Below, in pieces: positions 1 to 8,633 of a stretch of 64,000 nt of DNA. The position numbers and the translations under genes are program-made. The notes beneath the pieces were generated by a model. It was not told where the DNA came from. It saw nothing but the letters and a program-made list of their open reading frames with translations, and searched no databases. The stretch's first letter is position 1; each line of letters begins with the position of its first letter. Location of the stretch: the NCBI RefSeq assembly GCF_001683335.1, contig NZ_CP016201.1:2493972-2557971 (forward strand). Reading direction: 5' to 3'. This stretch comes from Selenomonas sp. oral taxon 126. Lineage in GTDB: Bacteria > Bacillota > Negativicutes > Selenomonadales > Selenomonadaceae.

Positions 1-158
1 ACGTCACTGACATAGATGACAGGAATACCCGCCTCACGCAGTGCCTTCATCGTTCCTCCTGTGGACACGATTTCTACGCCCGCCTTATGCAGAACACGTG
101 CAAACTCCACAACGCCGGTCTTATCGGACACACTGATCAGGGCACGTTTTATCTTCAT
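1..158 (-). CDS. purH: Bifunctional AICAR transformylase/IMP cyclohydrolase, N-terminal part
   Basis: Only the first 52 residues are inside the window; the gene continues off the left edge. The visible part begins [15 protein letters not shown] and carries the STGGT loop typical of the MGS-like IMP cyclohydrolase domain, which closes the inosinate ring in the last step of purine synthesis. The start ATG overlaps the purN stop in an ATGA arrangement, so translation is probably coupled. It is the last gene of the pur operon seen here. The C-terminal formyltransferase domain lies outside the window and cannot be checked. Confidence 0.93.
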   Translation of the reverse strand, partial: MKIKRALISVSDKTGVVEFARVLHKAGVEIVSTGGTMKALREAGIPVIYVSD

Positions 159-787
159 AATGATCCTCCTTCAGCGGCGGGCAGAATGTGTACCTTTCGC
201 CCATCCGTACGCAGTCTGCCTTCGACATAGAGTTTGATTGACACAGGGAATATCCGATGCTCCTGTTCCAGTACCCTTGCGGCAAGCGTCTCCTCCGTAT
301 CTCCCTCCAGAACAGGCACTGCCGCCTGCATGATGATGGGACCGGAGTCCATGCCCTCATCCACAAAGTGCACGGTACACCCGCTGACCTTGACCCCGTA
401 TGCGAGTGCGTCGCGATGGGCGTGTGCTCCGGGAAAACTCGGCAGGAGCGCGGGATGAATATTCAATATGCGCCCCGTATAGGCATGCACAAAGACGGGC
501 GACAGGATACGCATAAATCCGGCCAGTACGACAAGACTTACATCGTGTGCGTGCAGTTCGGCGAGCATGGTGCGCTCAAAATCTGCACGCTCTGCATAGT
601 CCCGATAGATGACGGGCACGGCAGGAATGCCCGCCTCGCGCGCACGTTCCAGTGCATAGGCATCCGCCTTGTCCGCGATGACAACGGCAATTTCCGCCGG
701 AATATCGCCGCGCTCGACTGCCTCGATGATGGAGGCAAGATTCGAGCCTCGCCCCGAGCAGAGGATCCCGAGTCTCTCCTTAGGCAT
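155..787 (-). CDS. purN: Phosphoribosylglycinamide formyltransferase (GART)
   Basis: 210 residues, the usual length of PurN. It transfers a formyl group from 10-formyl-tetrahydrofolate to GAR, the third step of purine synthesis. The N-terminus shows the [11 protein letters not shown] phosphate-binding loop, and the catalytic region shows [20 protein letters not shown], with the Asn-His pair followed further on by the catalytic Asp in [13 protein letters not shown] chose the ATG at 787, which overlaps the purM stop by 8 bases; an upstream in-frame extension to 823 lies inside purM and does not match the family. The stop overlaps the purH start. Confidence 0.94.
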   Translation of the reverse strand: MPKERLGILCSGRGSNLASIIEAVERGDIPAEIAVVIADKADAYALERAREAGIPAVPVIYRDYAERADFERTMLAELHAHDVSLVVLAGFMRILSPVFVHAYTGRILNIHPALLPSFPGAHAHRDALAYGVKVSGCTVHFVDEGMDSGPIIMQAAVPVLEGDTEETLAARVLEQEHRIFPVSIKLYVEGRLRTDGRKVHILPAAEGGSL

Positions 788-1829
788 CAAAGACACCGCC
801 CTTGATGACAATCTCGTGTGCACCTTCGGTTACATGTCCGATGCGGTGAACGATCTCGCCCTGTGCGTGGAGATGTGATGTGATGCGCTCTGCCTCCTCG
901 GGCGCGACAATCAGCACCATGCCGATGCCCATGTTGAACGTGCGGTACATCTCCGCCCAGTCCACATTGCCCCACTCCTGCAGCAGACGGAAGATCGGCG
1001 GCATCTCCCATGCAGCGCCGTCCACCTCTGCACCCATATTCTCGGGCAGTGCGCGCGGAATATTCTCATAGAATCCGCCGCCTGTAATATGAACCATTCC
1101 GTGAATGTCAAATTCCCGAATCAGCGGCAGACAGATGCGCGGATAGAGACGGGTTGGCGTCAACAGCTCCTCACCAATGCTCTTGCCGAGCTCCTCTATG
1201 AACTCATCGCCCTTGAAGCCCTTGTGTTCAAATACGATTTTACGCACCAGTGAGTAGCCGTTCGAGTGGACGCCCGAGGACGGCAGTCCGAGCAGTACAT
1301 CTCCTGCCTTGACGCGTGCGCTTGTAATGAGCTTGGAGCGCTCCGCCACGCCGACCGAGAAGCCTGCAATATCGTATTCCCCGACGGGATAGAAGCCTGC
1401 CATTTCCGCAGTCTCGCCGCCGATCAGGGCGCAGCCGGACTCCTTGCAGGCACGTGCAACGCCTGTGACCACCTCGGCAACCTGCGCGGGTTCGAGCTTG
1501 CCGACGGCAAGATAGTCGAGGAAGAAAAGCGGCTCTGCACCCTGGACGAGGATGTCATTTACACACATGGCAACAGCATCCTGTCCGATTGTATCGTGCT
1601 TGTTCAACAGGAAGGCAAGGCGCAGCTTCGTTCCGACGCCGTCCGTACCCGAGACGAGAACGGGTTCTTTATAGTCCTTCGTATTGAGGGCGAACAGTCC
1701 GCCGAAACCGCCGAGATCGCCCAGCACCTCGGGACGATAGGTAGCGCGCACGCAGTCCTTTATCATGGACACCGATTCATTTCCGGCATCAATGTCGACG
1801 CCCGCGTCGCGATAGGTCATTTTCTCCAT
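780..1829 (-). CDS. purM: Phosphoribosylformylglycinamidine cyclo-ligase (AIR synthetase)
   Basis: 349 residues, full length for PurM. It uses ATP to close the imidazole ring of FGAM to give AIR. Recognisable segments are YRDAGVDIDAGNE at the N-terminus, SGTDGVGTKLRLAF near residue 60 (ATP/substrate loop), GGETAEMAG near residue 140 and the glycine-rich HITGGGFYENIPR. It follows purF by 5 bases and overlaps purN. The start region is not decisive: a second ATG lies three codons in, and the purine-rich stretch upstream is rather far from the first ATG. Confidence 0.95.
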   Translation of the reverse strand: MEKMTYRDAGVDIDAGNESVSMIKDCVRATYRPEVLGDLGGFGGLFALNTKDYKEPVLVSGTDGVGTKLRLAFLLNKHDTIGQDAVAMCVNDILVQGAEPLFFLDYLAVGKLEPAQVAEVVTGVARACKESGCALIGGETAEMAGFYPVGEYDIAGFSVGVAERSKLITSARVKAGDVLLGLPSSGVHSNGYSLVRKIVFEHKGFKGDEFIEELGKSIGEELLTPTRLYPRICLPLIREFDIHGMVHITGGGFYENIPRALPENMGAEVDGAAWEMPPIFRLLQEWGNVDWAEMYRTFNMGIGMVLIVAPEEAERITSHLHAQGEIVHRIGHVTEGAHEIVIKGGVFDA

Positions 1830-1834
1830 CGGTC

Positions 1835-3286
1835 TCAGAGTCCCCTTTCACGCTGTGCAATCCGTCTGCGCTCAAGGATGATTTTGTCATCCTCGCTGAG
1901 TGTCGCATCCTCCTCGGGAACGGGATAATCGTTGTTAAAGCAGGCATAACACATATGATCCGGATTGAGTGCCGGAACACATTGCCGCAGTCCTTCGATG
2001 GATATGAAATGAAGGGAATCAGCGCCAATAAAGGAGCAGATCTCCTCGACACTCTTTGTCGCAGAGATGAGTTCCTTGCGGATGGACGTGTCTATGCCGT
2101 AGTAGCACGGATCTGTGATCGGCGGGCTGCTGATACAGACATGGATTTCCCGTGCCCCTGCATTGCGCAGAAGGCGCACGATTTTGCCGCTCGTCGTACC
2201 GCGCACGATGGAATCATCCACCATGATGACGGACTTCCCCGCAACGACGGAACGCACGGGACTCAGCTTCAGCTTGACAGCCGCATCGCGCTGTTTCTGC
2301 GTGGGCTGAATGAAGGTACGCCCGATATAGCGGTTTTTGATGAGCCCCTCCGCAAATGGAATCCCTGTCTCATAGGCAAAGCCGGTGGCTGCCGTTGTCC
2401 CCGAATCTGGAACTGAGATGACAACATCCCCACGAAAGCCCGACTCGCGCGCCAGAACGCGCCCCATCTCGAATCGTGCAGCATGGACGCTCTGCCCGTC
2501 GATGATGGAGTCCGGGCGTGCAAAATATATGTACTCAAAGATACAGGAGGCAACGTCATCACCATTGGAAAAACGATAGGATTTGAGTCCGTCGCTGTCC
2601 ATGACAACCATCTCTCCGGGCTGAACATCGCGCACGAATTCTGCACTGTTGACATCGAGGGCGCAGGTCTCCGAGGACAGAATCCATCCGCCGCTGGGCG
2701 TGCGACCGATGCACAGCGGACGGAATCCCTGCGGATCGCGGACACCGATCAGCTTATCCTCGGTCATAATGCTAAGACAGAATGCGCCGCGTACAACGCT
2801 CACCGCCTCGAGGATACGCTCCTCGATGGAGGGCTTCTGCGAGCGTGCAATCAGGTGGACAAAGACCTCGGAATCGATCGTCGTCTGAAAGACCGTCCCC
2901 TTGCTCTCGAGATCTCGGCGGATCAGCGCCGCATTCGTGAGATCGCCGTTGTGCGCGAGTGCGAGCGCACCGCCCGCATAGTTGACGCGCAGGGGCTGGG
3001 CATTTGCAGCGAGACTGAACCCTGTCGTCGCATAGCGGACGTGCCCGATGGCGATCTTCGCATTATCGAGATGGGGAAGCTGGTCGCGAAAAACCTCGCT
3101 GACGAGTCCCATTCCCTTTTTTACATCAATCCAATAGCCGTCCGTCAGCGCAATGCCTGCACTCTCCTGACCGCGGTGCTGGAGCGCAAAGAGTCCGAGA
3201 TACGTCATCTCGGAGACATCCTCCGCATAGGAGTATACTCCGTAGATGCCGCATTCTTCCTTCCACTTTGGCACTTTTTCGTACAT
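1835..3286 (-). CDS. purF: Amidophosphoribosyltransferase
   Basis: 483 residues. It catalyses the first committed purine step, PRPP plus glutamine to phosphoribosylamine. The protein starts with an 11-residue propeptide ending before Cys12 (KEECGIYG), which after cleavage becomes the N-terminal nucleophile of the Ntn glutaminase domain. The C-terminal phosphoribosyltransferase domain has the PRPP loop VIMVDDSIVRGTTSGK. Late cysteines (CYYGID and CYACF) match the Bacillus-type enzyme that binds a [4Fe-4S] cluster. It sits between purC (5-base gap) and purM. Confidence 0.95.
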   Translation of the reverse strand: MYEKVPKWKEECGIYGVYSYAEDVSEMTYLGLFALQHRGQESAGIALTDGYWIDVKKGMGLVSEVFRDQLPHLDNAKIAIGHVRYATTGFSLAANAQPLRVNYAGGALALAHNGDLTNAALIRRDLESKGTVFQTTIDSEVFVHLIARSQKPSIEERILEAVSVVRGAFCLSIMTEDKLIGVRDPQGFRPLCIGRTPSGGWILSSETCALDVNSAEFVRDVQPGEMVVMDSDGLKSYRFSNGDDVASCIFEYIYFARPDSIIDGQSVHAARFEMGRVLARESGFRGDVVISVPDSGTTAATGFAYETGIPFAEGLIKNRYIGRTFIQPTQKQRDAAVKLKLSPVRSVVAGKSVIMVDDSIVRGTTSGKIVRLLRNAGAREIHVCISSPPITDPCYYGIDTSIRKELISATKSVEEICSFIGADSLHFISIEGLRQCVPALNPDHMCYACFNNDYPVPEEDATLSEDDKIILERRRIAQRERGL

Positions 3287-3291
3287 TGTGC

Positions 3292-4008
3292 TTATGCTTC
3301 TCCCGTCAGCCTGTGAAGCATTTCCTTATAGGCGTCCTCTACATTGCCGAGGTCGCGGCGGAAACGATCCTTATCCAGTTTCTCCTTCGTATCGCTGTCC
3401 CAGAACCGGCAGTTGTCCGGCGAAATCTCATCAGCGAGGATGATATTCCCCTGTGCGTCCTTGCCGAATTCCAGCTTGAAGTCGATGAGATCGACCTTCT
3501 TCGTCTTGAGGAACTTCGTCAGAACATCGTTGATCTTGAGCGACATCCGCTCGATCTCGTCGAGCTCCGCATCTGTTGCAATCTTCATCGCACGGATGTG
3601 ATAGCGGTTGAGCATGGGATCGCCGAGGTCGTCGTTTTTGTAGCAGTATTCAATGATTGGGAACGGCATGGGGACACCTTCCTCAAGTCCAAGGCGCTGC
3701 GCCAGAGAACCCGCCGCGACATTGCGGATGATGACCTCGAGCGGAATGATCGTGAGTTTCTTGACAATCATCTCGCGGTCGCTCGGCATGGAGATATAGT
3801 GGTGTGCAATTCCCTCTTTGGCAAGAAGATCGAAGAAGAACGCCGTCATCTTGTTGTTCATGACGCCTTTGTCCGCAATCGTGCCGCGTTTTGCACCGTT
3901 CCCCGCCGTTGCATCGTCCTTGTAATAGACGAGATACTCGTCCGGATGTTCCGTTGCATAGATAATCTTTGCCTTACCCTCGTAAAGAGCCTCTTTGCGT
4001 TCCATCAT
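3292..4008 (-). CDS. purC: Phosphoribosylaminoimidazole-succinocarboxamide synthase (SAICAR synthetase)
   Basis: 238 residues, normal length. It ligates aspartate to CAIR using ATP. Family signatures are LYEGKAKIIYAT at the N-terminus, the segment NGAKRGTIADKG, PLEVIIRNVAAGS near the middle and DEISPDNCRFWD, which carries the aspartate-binding acidic residues. Two adjacent ATGs open the gene; the distal one is given. It is second in the operon after purE, with about 60 bases between them in which no terminator is visible. Confidence 0.95.
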   Translation of the reverse strand: MMERKEALYEGKAKIIYATEHPDEYLVYYKDDATAGNGAKRGTIADKGVMNNKMTAFFFDLLAKEGIAHHYISMPSDREMIVKKLTIIPLEVIIRNVAAGSLAQRLGLEEGVPMPFPIIEYCYKNDDLGDPMLNRYHIRAMKIATDAELDEIERMSLKINDVLTKFLKTKKVDLIDFKLEFGKDAQGNIILADEISPDNCRFWDSDTKEKLDKDRFRRDLGNVEDAYKEMLHRLTGEA

Positions 4009-4068
4009 AGGCCTGCCTTTCCATTATTCCCAATCAGGGGAAAATCCTATTCCATGATTCACAACAAC

Positions 4069-4557
4069 TTACAGCTGAGCTGCTACGCGATCTGCCTTTG
4101 CCTCGACATCGAGTACCATTTTTTCACGATAGTCCATCAGGGCTTCTGCAATCGAAGCATCATAGACAGCAAGAATCTCCGCCGCGAAGATCGCAGCATT
4201 CTTTGCGCCGTTGATCGCCATGGATGCAACGGGTACGCCCGACGGCATCTGCACCGTGCTGAGCAAGGCATCCATCCCGTTGAGAGGCGTTGCATTGACA
4301 GGAATGCCGATGACCGGCTTAATCGTATAGCTTGCAACGACTCCTGCAAGATGTGCCGCTGCACCTGCTGCAACGATGAATGCCGCAAACTCCTTGTTGT
4401 GGTCGGCCTCCATGACAAAGTCACGCACATTTGACGGCGTGCGATGTGCCGAGGCAACCTTGACCACAGGCTCAATGCCGAATTGCTTGAGGAGCTCGAC
4501 CGCAGGCTTTAAGATTGGCCAGTCGGAGTCGCTTCCCATGAGAACTGCTACCTTCAT
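4069..4557 (-). CDS. purE: N5-carboxyaminoimidazole ribonucleotide mutase (class I PurE)
   Basis: 162 residues, the usual size of class I PurE. It converts N5-CAIR to CAIR. The N-terminus MKVAVLMGSDSDWPI and the SAHRTP motif with the catalytic His are intact. The ATG at 4557 is chosen because AAGGAG lies eight bases upstream and because the longer frame to 4602 would extend into the promoter. It is the first gene of the pur operon; no purK is in the window. Confidence 0.95.
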   Translation of the reverse strand: MKVAVLMGSDSDWPILKPAVELLKQFGIEPVVKVASAHRTPSNVRDFVMEADHNKEFAAFIVAAGAAAHLAGVVASYTIKPVIGIPVNATPLNGMDALLSTVQMPSGVPVASMAINGAKNAAIFAAEILAVYDASIAEALMDYREKMVLDVEAKADRVAAQL

Positions 4558-4572
4558 TTTACCATCTCCTTG

Positions 4573-4607
4573 GACTCTATGATAACGAGATTTTAGAGTC
4601 ATGTCAA
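4573..4607 (-). promoter_or_regulatory. Promoter of the pur operon with overlapping dyad
   Basis: On the minus strand a -35 TTGACA (4602-4607) and -10 TATCAT (4579-4584) are separated by 17 bases. The predicted leader is only about 15 nt, so no purine riboswitch fits. A 7-bp inverted repeat GACTCTA...TAGAGTC (arms 4594-4600 and 4573-4579) spans the spacer and part of the -10, which could be an operator. That role is inference. Confidence 0.75.
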
Positions 4608-4616
4608 TAGAACGCC

Positions 4617-4653
4617 AAAAGGACTGCCATACCGAGTACAGCAGTCCTTACAT
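4617..4653 (-). terminator. Rho-independent terminator after cheV
   Basis: Stem arms AAGGACTGC and GCAGTCCTT (4619-4627 with 4641-4649) with a 13-base loop, followed on the minus strand by a short T run. It sits just past the cheV stop and just upstream of the pur promoter, separating the two units. Confidence 0.8.
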
Positions 4654-4662
4654 TACTGGAAT

Positions 4663-5613
4663 TTAGTGTTCGTCAACGACATCGTGAAGCGGCTCGCCGA
4701 AGGTGAGCGTATCCAGGAGGTCGATGAGCTGATTGATCTCCGGCTTCGACACCTGACCCGATGCACCAAGGCTCTCACCCTTGCGCCGCATCTCCTCGCT
4801 GATGAGGGAGGAGAAGAGCACGAGTGGAACCTCGCCCAGACGATCATCCTCGCGCACGAGCTTGAGCAGACGATGTCCGTCCATTTTCGGCATCTCAACA
4901 TCGGAGATAATGATGCGCACATGGTTCTCGATCGGGCCATTCTTGCGTGCAAGATCCTGCAAGTAATCCCATGCATCCTGTCCATTGCCGAAGTCGCGGA
5001 TGAACTTGTAGCCCGCCTCATGTAATGTGTTCACAAGGAGGTCACGCAGCATCTTGGAGTCCTCTGCAACCACGATATGTGCTGTACCACGACGCGTTTT
5101 GGCATCCTGTGTTGCCTCCGTGACCGTCGTGAGCTTCTGGTTGATCTCCGGGTTGATCTCAGCAATGATGGTCTCAAAGTCAAGCAGGAGAACAATGCGA
5201 TCCTCCATCTTGATGATACCGACGACACGCGACCCCTCACCTACATTCGGCGCGGGCTCCATATTCTTCCATGAGATGCGGTGAATGCGGTAGACGCTGC
5301 CGACGAGGAAGCCAATATCGTAGTTGTTGATCTCTGTGACAATGATGTTCTGAAGCTCGTCCACCGTTTGGAGATTCAGGCAGCGTGCCATGTTGACCAG
5401 CGGAATCGCCTTGCCGCGCAGCGTGAACAGCCCGTCGACATAGGGATGCGCCTCGGGCATTGCCGTCACTGGTGTGCGTGTGATGACCTCACGCACCTTT
5501 GCGACATTGATGCCGTAGTTCACCTTCCCAATGCTGAACTCGACAATCTCAAATTCGTTCGTGCCTGTCTCAAGCAGGATGCCTTTTCTCTCTTCTGTAA
5601 CCGTATCTGCCAT
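4663..5613 (-). CDS. cheV: Chemotaxis coupling protein CheV (CheW domain plus receiver)
   Basis: 316 residues. A CheW-like domain (about 15-155, with FSIGKVNYGINVAKVREVI) is followed by a response-regulator receiver domain (about 175-305). The receiver keeps the acidic pair in VVAEDSKMLRD, the phospho-acceptor Asp in IISDVEMPKMDG, and the late Lys in VSKPE. CheV couples chemoreceptors to CheA and is tuned by phosphorylation, so motility is implied for the host. It stands alone between terminators, with no other che gene in the window; the 89 bases upstream show no clear sigma-A promoter. Confidence 0.93.
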   Translation of the reverse strand: MADTVTEERKGILLETGTNEFEIVEFSIGKVNYGINVAKVREVITRTPVTAMPEAHPYVDGLFTLRGKAIPLVNMARCLNLQTVDELQNIIVTEINNYDIGFLVGSVYRIHRISWKNMEPAPNVGEGSRVVGIIKMEDRIVLLLDFETIIAEINPEINQKLTTVTEATQDAKTRRGTAHIVVAEDSKMLRDLLVNTLHEAGYKFIRDFGNGQDAWDYLQDLARKNGPIENHVRIIISDVEMPKMDGHRLLKLVREDDRLGEVPLVLFSSLISEEMRRKGESLGASGQVSKPEINQLIDLLDTLTFGEPLHDVVDEH

Positions 5614-5702
5614 TTATCTCTCTCCCCCATGCTCGTAAACATTGTTTGCTATGCTCTCTATTCGCCCTTCGGGAAAAAAATCCTGCTTGTTTTCATAAAA
5701 AT

Positions 5703-6611
5703 CTAGGACTTTTTGTTTTTCTCTGATAAATACGTCCAACCATCGCGCTGTTCAACGACACCATCTTTGAGCAGTCTGCCAAGCGCGCGCTTGAACGCCG
5801 CCTTGCTGATATGAAAGCGATCCTGAATGACCTCGGGTGAGGTGGCATCGGTGTACGGCATCTTGCCGTCGTGTTCCATCAGGAGGGCAAGAAGGCGATC
5901 TGCATCCTCGATGCGGGCGGCTTCCTTCGGCGGACGGAGCGATGCGTTCAGGCGTCCATCCTCACGCAGATAGGTGACGCGTATCTCTACGGTCTCTCCT
6001 ACGCGCGGGCGATTCTGAACCTCGCGATGATCGATAAATGCGATGTAGCGTTCTTCGGTGAAGAGGAAGATGCCGCGCTCGGTGATATTGTAGACCGATG
6101 CTTTCAGACGGTCTCCTACGCGCACGCCTTCGGCAGGACGTGAGGCGCGACGCAGCTCATCCTCCACCTCCATCGTCACGGCGAGCCGCCCGGATTTATC
6201 CGTGTAGAGCTTTGCCCATACGGTCTCGCCGATCTGCGGACGGCCGCGCATCCCGGCATAGGGCAGGAAGATGCCGCGCTCCGCGCCGACATCGAGGAAC
6301 GCGCCCTCCTTCGTGACGTTGATGACGCGCAGACGGGCGACCTGCCCCTCCTTCATACGGGGGGTGCGCATACTCGCAGTCAGTCTACGCTTTGGGTCAA
6401 GATAGAGAAAGACGCGGACGCGATCCCCGACCTTGACGGGCGCGGTCTGCTGGATGGTATGCAGCAGGATATCGTCGCTTGTATTGCCCGTCTCCGCATC
6501 CAGAAATACGCCCAGCTCACTTTCGCGCACGGCGGTGAGCTCGGCAACCTGACTTGGTCCGTATTTGCACGGACGCCGCGCCGCTTTGTCCCTCTGCGTT
6601 CTTTCCTGCAT
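5703..6611 (-). CDS. cvfB: CvfB/YitL-type S1 RNA-binding protein
   Basis: 302 residues from the ATG at 6611. Repeated S1-like OB folds are visible (for example GQVARLRVINVTKEGAFLDV, and GDRLKASVYNITERGIFLF), followed by a C-terminal winged-helix segment (residues about 235-300, ISKAAFKRALGRLLKDGVV). This is the CvfB/YitL architecture, linked in staphylococci to virulence-factor expression, with RNA binding as the biochemical role. The longer frame to 6734 lies inside rsfS and is rejected. It is the last gene of the obgE-to-cvfB run, 5 bases after rsfS. Confidence 0.88.
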   Translation of the reverse strand: MQERTQRDKAARRPCKYGPSQVAELTAVRESELGVFLDAETGNTSDDILLHTIQQTAPVKVGDRVRVFLYLDPKRRLTASMRTPRMKEGQVARLRVINVTKEGAFLDVGAERGIFLPYAGMRGRPQIGETVWAKLYTDKSGRLAVTMEVEDELRRASRPAEGVRVGDRLKASVYNITERGIFLFTEERYIAFIDHREVQNRPRVGETVEIRVTYLREDGRLNASLRPPKEAARIEDADRLLALLMEHDGKMPYTDATSPEVIQDRFHISKAAFKRALGRLLKDGVVEQRDGWTYLSEKNKKS

Positions 6612-6616
6612 GAATT

Positions 6617-6961
6617 CTATTCCTCGTATGGAGTCAGCTTCGCATCGCCCCACAGGCGCTCCAGAGCGTAGTATTCGCGTGCCTCCTGCTGGAAGATATG
6701 CGCGACGGTATCGCCATAGTCGAGCAGAACCCACTCGCCCTCGCGGTAGCCCTCCTTGTGCAGGAAGGAAATGCCCGCTTCCTCCATTTTTTCTTCAATG
6801 TTATCTGCAATTGCGCGCACCTGTGTCGCCGTGTTCGCAGAGCAGATCACGAAATAATCATTCGTCGACATGAGTCCGATCATGTCCATCTGCACGATAT
6901 CGCGTGCTTTTTTTTCATCTGCCGCCGCGCAAATCACACGGCATTTTTCCTGCTCTGTCAA
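6617..6961 (-). CDS. rsfS: Ribosomal silencing factor RsfS
   Basis: 114 residues, typical RsfS/Iojap length. The protein binds L14 on the large ribosomal subunit and blocks subunit joining under starvation. Family features are the segment DMIGLMSTNDYFVICSANT and the C-terminal GEWVLLDYGDTVAHIF followed by REYYALERLWGDA. It lies directly after the LCP-family gene and before cvfB. The nadD-yqeK-LCP-rsfS order is a common Firmicute arrangement. Confidence 0.95.
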   Translation of the reverse strand: MTEQEKCRVICAAADEKKARDIVQMDMIGLMSTNDYFVICSANTATQVRAIADNIEEKMEEAGISFLHKEGYREGEWVLLDYGDTVAHIFQQEAREYYALERLWGDAKLTPYEE

Positions 6962-6975
6962 GCTGTTCCCTCCTG

Positions 6976-8025
6976 TTACTCCGCACCCGTCGTCTCCGGC
7001 GGGAAAAGTTCATGAATGATTTCGTCCGTTGCTGCACGATCCATAATCCAAACGGTATCATCGTCCCGTGAAAAGTCCCCGGGCAGCATGATGGTACGCG
7101 GCGGCTCAATGTTCAGCTTTCGAATGACGTTGCCGATATGCACAGAGTCAAACAGCTCTGCGCTCGTCGTCACATTCTGTTTTAGAATATCTGCGATGGC
7201 CGGGACTTTGGGCAGTGTATCGACGCGCAGAAGTTTTGCATAAAATGCCTTGACAAATTTCTGCTGGCGCTGCGTGCGTCCGAGATCACCAAGATCGTCG
7301 CTGCGATAGCGCAGATAGTGTTCCGCCCCCACGCCGTCCAGATGGCGATAGCCCTGCCGCATATGGATGGAAAGGCCTGCCTCCGGATCGTCATAGTCCA
7401 TGTTGCGCTCGATATAGAGATCAATGCCTCCGACAGCATCGACAATCTGTCCGAATGTTGCAAGGTCGATGACGACATACTGATGAATGGAGATGTCAAA
7501 CATCTGATTGATCGTCCGCACCATCAGAGGCGCTCCTCCTACGGCGTAGACATTGGCGAGTCGTGTCTCGCCCTTACCCTGTGCCATTTGCACCCATGTA
7601 TCGCGCGGGATGTTGAGAATCCGCACCTTGCCCGTTGCATTTTCCATGCTGATGAGGAGGATGGCGTCGGCTCGTTGTTCCTCCGCGTTATCCATGTTGA
7701 CCGCATCATCCAGACCGAGGACGAGTACATTCGTATAGCCGTCAAAACGGACATCCACCTCGCCCCGATTTGCCTCCTGCCTGATGAGATACGCCTCGTA
7801 CATATCGCGCACATCGCGATATGCCTGTACCCCCCAGCCAACGATATAGTAACCTGCAATGCCAATTGCCGCAAGCAGGAAGATCGTACAGATGAGGCGG
7901 AAGATGCCCTTCAGGAGTGCCATACGGCGGCGGCGTGCCCGCTGACTGCGACGCTTTTTTATATTCTCACGGGAATTTTCGCTCTGTAATTGTGCAGCTA
8001 GTTCCTCTGCATCGTATTCCGACAT
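6976..8025 (-). CDS. LytR-CpsA-Psr (LCP) family cell-wall ligase
   Basis: 349 residues from the ATG at 8025, which has GGGGG five bases upstream; a GTG two codons earlier is possible. The cytoplasmic N-terminus is basic (KKRRSQRARRRR), then comes one membrane segment (about residues 40-62), then an extracytoplasmic LCP domain. Catalytic and lipid-phosphate-binding features are visible: GLDDAVNMD, QRADAILLISM, NIPRDTWV and the later Arg residues in YLRYRSDDLGDLGRTQRQQ. LCP enzymes attach polymers to peptidoglycan via lipid-linked phosphate; the substrate here is unknown. It sits between yqeK and rsfS. Confidence 0.9.
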   Translation of the reverse strand: MSEYDAEELAAQLQSENSRENIKKRRSQRARRRRMALLKGIFRLICTIFLLAAIGIAGYYIVGWGVQAYRDVRDMYEAYLIRQEANRGEVDVRFDGYTNVLVLGLDDAVNMDNAEEQRADAILLISMENATGKVRILNIPRDTWVQMAQGKGETRLANVYAVGGAPLMVRTINQMFDISIHQYVVIDLATFGQIVDAVGGIDLYIERNMDYDDPEAGLSIHMRQGYRHLDGVGAEHYLRYRSDDLGDLGRTQRQQKFVKAFYAKLLRVDTLPKVPAIADILKQNVTTSAELFDSVHIGNVIRKLNIEPPRTIMLPGDFSRDDDTVWIMDRAATDEIIHELFPPETTGAE

Positions 8026-8060
8026 CGCCACCCCCTCTCCTCTTTAAAACAGCACGGCGC

Positions 8061-8633
8061 TCAGCGGGAAAGTATGAGTTCATTTCGCGCCGTAATCGTA
8101 TCGGGATGAATAAGTCCGCCCTTTTGTGCGACGAAGATGATGGACTCCGTCAGCCCGACGAGCATCATCTCATCCAGCGAGGCTGTGCGTGCAAGTTCCC
8201 GCAGATGCTCCACCTCGGGATAGGCGCGCGACGGCTCGATCATATCTGCATAGTAGATGATCTTGTCGAGCGCTGTCATGTTCGCGCCGCCGACCGTATG
8301 CCGCCAGACTGCCTGCGCAATTGCCGCATCGTTCACGCCGTAGAGCTCATAGATCAGATATGCGCCTACATAGGCATGGAGGAGGAGCGGCATGGCAGAC
8401 TCGATTTTCCCGATGGGAATCCCCCGCCGGCGCGCCTCCATCGGGAGCGCAGCCGTTTCGTATGCGCGCCCGCAGTCATGCAGGAGACCCGCAACACGTG
8501 CGCGCTCCTCATTCATGCCGAAGCGACGTGCCAGCGTAGCAGCCGTCTCCGCAACGCCAAGGGAATGCTGATAGCGGCTCGGGGTCAGCTGCTGCTCCAA
8601 GATGGCGCGCATCTCCTCATAGGTCTTTGTCAT
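8061..8633 (-). CDS. yqeK: HD-domain Ap4A hydrolase, YqeK family
   Basis: 190 residues starting MTKTYEEMRAIL. HD-domain metal ligands are visible: His in RYQHSLGVAETA, the HD pair in LLHDCGRA, the His cluster around LLHAYVGA, RHTVGG, and the late Asp in YYADMIEPSR. YqeK proteins hydrolyse diadenosine tetraphosphate symmetrically. The start at 8633 overlaps the end of nadD by 17 bases; a longer frame to 8807 is inside nadD and rejected. The nadD-yqeK pairing is widely conserved. Confidence 0.92.
   Translation of the reverse strand: MTKTYEEMRAILEQQLTPSRYQHSLGVAETAATLARRFGMNEERARVAGLLHDCGRAYETAALPMEARRRGIPIGKIESAMPLLLHAYVGAYLIYELYGVNDAAIAQAVWRHTVGGANMTALDKIIYYADMIEPSRAYPEVEHLRELARTASLDEMMLVGLTESIIFVAQKGGLIHPDTITARNELILSR

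Noticed and set aside
4540-4607. Purine riboswitch before purE
   Set aside because: The predicted leader is about 15 nt, too short for the aptamer.
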